Origin: Ptiloglossa arizonensis
Taxonomy: Eukaryota > Arthropoda > Insecta > Hymenoptera > Colletidae
Length of the DNA: 64,000 bases
Assembly (NCBI RefSeq): GCF_051014685.1
Contig: NW_027479501.1
Location: forward strand, 47,192 to 111,191
Direction: 5' to 3'
Shown: positions 61,088-64,000 of the stretch, piece by piece
Layout: each line of letters opens with the position of its first letter
How positions within the stretch are numbered: position 1 is the stretch's first letter
Position numbers and translations under genes: made by a program
Notes under the pieces: model-generated
Told to the model about the DNA's origin: nothing
The model's input: the letters and a program-made list of their open reading frames with translations, nothing else
Database searches by the model: none

Positions 61088-63181
61088 GTGCGCATACCGT
61101 TGTAATCGGGCGAGTTTCTACTTTCAGATGCAACAGAAATTTTGCGGATTGATGAATCCGTTCGCGAGATATGGCAGTTTGGAGGTAAGAAATGCATGAG
61201 AAACTCAAAATTTTCGCAGTTCGGATGCTCGAAACGAATAACTGGAACGGCCTAGGGGAAAACTACACATACCGTTGTAATCGGCGAGTTTCTAATTGCA
61301 GACGCAAACAGAAATTTTGCGGATAGGTCAATCCGTTCGCGAGATATGGCAGTTTGGAAATAAGAAACGCTTGAGAAACTCAAAATTTTCGCAGTTCTGA
61401 TGCTCGAAACGAGTAACTAGAACGGCATAGGGGAAAAGTACGCTACCGTGTAATCGGGCGAGTTCTACTTTCAGATGCAACAGAAATTTCGCGGATTGAT
61501 CAATCCGTTCGCGAGATATGGCAGTTTGGAGGTAAGAAGACGCTTGAGAAACACAAAATTTTCGCAGTTCTGATGCTCGAAACGAATAACTAGAACCGCC
61601 TAGGGGAAAAAGTGCGCATACCGTTGTAATCGGGCGAGTTTCTACTTTCAGATGCCACAGAATTTTGCGGATTGATCAATCCGTTCGCGAGATATGGCAG
61701 TTTGGAAATAAGAAACGCTTGAGAAACTCAAAATTTTCGCAGTTTGATGCTCGAAACGAGTAACTAGACGGCATAGGGGAAAAGTACGCATACCGTTGTA
61801 ATCGGGCGAGTTTCTACTTTCAGATGCAACAGAAATTTGCGGATTGATCCATCCGTTCGCGAGATATGGCAGTTTTGGAGGTAAGAAACGCTTGAGAAAC
61901 TCCAAATTTTCGCAGTTCTGATGCTCGAAACGAATAACTAGAACGGCCTAGGGAAAAGTGGCATACCGTTGTAATCGGGCGAGGTTTCTACTTTCAGATG
62001 CAACAGAAATTTTGCGGATTGATCACTTCGTTCGCGAGATATGGCAGTTTGGATATAAGAAACGCTGAGAAACACAAAATTTTCGCAGTTCTGATGCTCG
62101 AAACGAGTAACTAGAACGGCCAAGGGGAATAGTACGCACACCGTTGTAATCGGGCGAGTTTCCACTTTCAGACGCAACAGAAAATTTGCGGATTGGTCAA
62201 TCGTTCGCGAGAATTTTCAGTTTGGAGGTAAGAACGCTTGAGAAACTCAAATTTGCGCATTCTGATGCTCGAAACGATATAACTAGAACGCCTAGGGGAA
62301 AATTGCGCATACCGTTTAATCGGGCGAGTTTCTACTTTCAGATTGCAACAGAAATTTTGCGGATCGTCAATCGTTCACGCGAGATATGGCAAGTTTGGAT
62401 GTAAGAAACGCATTGAGGACTCAAATTTTCGCAGTTGCTGATGTCGCGAAACGAATAACCTGACGGCATAGGGGGAAAGTACGCATACGTTGTAATCGGG
62501 CGAGATTCTACTTTCAGACGCAACAGAAATTTTGCGGATAGGTCAATCCGATTCGGCGAGATATGGCAGTTTGAATAAGAAACGCTTGAGAAAACTCAAA
62601 ATTTCGCAGTTCTGATGCTCCGAAACGAGTAACTAGAACGGCATAGGGGAAAAGTCCGCATACCGTTGTAATCGGGCGAGTTTCTACTTTCAGATGCAAC
62701 AGGAAATTTTGCGGATTAATCAATCCGTTCGCGAGTATGCAGTTTGGAGGTAAGCAACGCTTGATGAAACTCAAAATATTCGCAGTTTTCTGATGCTCGA
62801 AGGAATATAACTGGAACGGCCTAGGGGAAAACTAAACATAACGTTGTAATCGGGCGAGTTTCTACTTTCAGACGCAACAGAAATTTTGCGGGATTGATCA
62901 ATCCGTTCGCGAGATATGGCAGTTTGGATGTAAGCAAACGCTTGAGGAACCCAAATTTTCGCAGTTCTGTGCTCGAACGAGTAACTAGAACGGCATAGGG
63001 GAAAAGTACGCATACCGTTGTAATCGGGCGAGTTTCTACTTTCCAGATTGCAACAGAAATTTGCGGATTGATCAATCCGTTCGCGAGATATGCATTTGAG
63101 GTAAGAAACGCTTGAGAAACTCAATAATTTTCGCAGTTTCTGGATGCTCGGAAACGAATAAATAGAACCGCTAGGGGAAAA
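61088..63181 (+). repeat. 12-monomer HOR copy with many indels (about 2,094 bp)
   Basis: Unit order follows 56,888-58,811 with markers 'taattgcag', 'gatgccac', 'gatccatcc', 'cacttcgttc', 'gtttccactttcag', 'cggatcg', 'gtccgc' and 'ctaaacat', then one 'gatgcaac' unit ending 'gaataaatag'. Unit lengths vary from about 171 to 178 bp because of scattered single-base indels. Confidence 0.8.
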
Positions 63182-64000
63182 GTGCGCATACCGTTGTATC
63201 GGGCGAGTTTTCTACTTTCAGATGCAACAGGAATTTTGCGGATTGATGAATCCGTTCGCGAGATCTGGCAGTTTGGAGGTAAGAAATGCTTGAGAAACTC
63301 AAAATTTTCGCAGTTCGGATGCTCGAAACGATACTGGAAACGGCCTAGGGGAAAACTACACTATTACCGTTGTAATCGGGGCGAGTTTCTAATTTGCAGA
63401 CGCAACAGAATTTTGCGGTAGGTCAATCCGTCGCGAGATATTGGCAGTTTGGAAATAAGAAACGCTTGGAGAAACTCAAATTTTCGCAGTTCTGATGCTC
63501 GAAACGAGGTAACTAGAACGGCATAGGGGAAAAGTACGCATACGTTGTAATCGGGGCGTAAGTTTCTACTTTCAGATGCAACAGACAATTTTGCGGATTG
63601 GATCAATCCGTTCGCGAGATATGGCAGTTGGAGGTAATGAAACGCTTTGAGAAACACAAAATTTTCGCAGTGCGATGCTCGAAACGAATAACTAGAACCG
63701 CCTAGGGGAAAAGTGCGCATACCGTTGTAATCGGGGCGAGTTTCCTACTTTCATATGCCACAGAAATTTTGCGGATTGATCAATCCGTCGGAGATATGGC
63801 AGTTTGGAAATAAGAAACGCTTGAGAAACTCAAAATTTTCGCAGTTCTGATGCTCGAAACGAGTAACTAGAACGGCAATAGGGAAAAGTACGCAATACCG
63901 TAGTAATCGGGGCGAGTTTCTAACTTTCAGATGCAACAGAAATTTTGCGGATTGATCCCTCCGTTCGCGAGATATGGCTGTTTGGAGGTAAAGAAACGCT
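63182..64000 (+). repeat. 12-monomer HOR, start of next copy, indel-rich and cut by window end
   Basis: It restarts the series with 'attgatgaat', then 'taatttgcag', a 'gatgcaac' unit, 'catatgccac' and 'gatccctcc'. Indels differ from those in the previous copy, for example repeated 'tcggggcg' in place of 'tcgggcg'. The sequence stops inside the fifth monomer. Confidence 0.8.

Larger units (their letters stand above)
1..64000 (+). repeat. Satellite DNA array, ~175-bp monomer, about 366 tandem copies
   Basis: Every line of the window can be read as the same unit. The landmarks are 'ccgttgtaatcggg', 'cagaaattttgcgg', 'gttcgcgagatatggcag', 'cgcttgagaaactcaaaa', 'ttctgatgctcga' and 'aacggcctagggg', in that order, and they recur every 175 bp from base 1 to base 64,000. 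All copies point the same way, with no inversion, transposon or unique spacer seen. Unit starts can be counted exactly (1, 176, 351, 526, 701, 876 and so on), with rare 174- and 176-bp units shifting the phase. The array is open at both ends. Established knowledge: homogeneous arrays with multimeric organisation are typical of centromeric or pericentromeric heterochromatin in eukaryotes. That this one is centromeric is inference. Confidence 0.98.

Noticed and set aside
62186..62404. Plus-strand open frames at 62,186-62,404 and 63,182-63,421
   Set aside because: They appear only in the indel-rich right end, where single-base changes remove plus-strand stops. Sister copies without indels do not have them.
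1..64000. Inverted orientation or a change of array polarity
   Set aside because: The landmark order is the same in every stretch read; no reverse-complement monomer was found.
1..64000. Assignment to a named species or a named satellite family
   Set aside because: I do not recognise the monomer with certainty, and no unique flanking sequence is present to support a name.

Overview
The whole 64 kb window is one uninterrupted, head-to-tail satellite DNA array. Its unit is about 175 bp (a minority are 174 or 176 bp), giving roughly 366 monomers, all in the same orientation. The array runs off both ends of the window. I found no gene, RNA gene, transposon, CRISPR array or unique-sequence island. 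Open frames exist, mostly on the minus strand, but they are translations of the repeat itself. Their frame rotates every monomer because 175 is not a multiple of 3.

The sequence fits a eukaryotic centromeric, pericentromeric or other heterochromatic satellite block. I cannot name the species. The representative monomer at 176-350 is about 45% G+C by hand count and has 14 CpG against about 9 expected. This argues against a heavily CpG-methylated vertebrate-type history and is compatible with, but does not prove, an arthropod or other invertebrate source. A plant source is not excluded.

Monomers differ at about seven diagnostic places: the first 8 bases, the segment near unit positions 24-46, the core of the palindrome near 61-68, positions 97-100, 127, 145-155 and 162-167. 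These variants repeat in blocks, which is higher-order repeat (HOR) organisation. No single HOR dominates. Multimer periods seen are 4, 6, 7, 8, 10, 11, 13, 14 and 17 monomers, which points to repeated unequal exchange.

Layout: 1-10,863 has HOR pairs of 11, 8 and 13 monomers, rich in the 176-bp monomer class. 10,864-15,063 is an irregular mosaic. 15,064-21,013 is a near-perfect tandem duplication of 17 monomers (2,975 bp). 21,014-27,488 holds three versions of an 11-monomer HOR. 27,489-31,691 holds a 10-monomer HOR. 31,692-47,970 is a different domain with 6-, 7- and 10-monomer HORs, a new monomer class starting 'ctacacat' and a 174-bp class. 47,971-56,887 has 14/13-monomer and 4-monomer HORs. 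56,888-64,000 has a 12-monomer HOR.

Two patches, about 49,021-50,466 and about 61,085-64,000, carry dense 1-base indels that their sister copies lack. These look like unpolished consensus rather than biology.

Within each monomer the main candidate functional elements are a 16-bp perfect palindrome (in one monomer class), two short dyads each with an AAA loop, and a segment matching 12 of 17 positions of the mammalian CENP-B box. These are the best leads for a centromere-related role.
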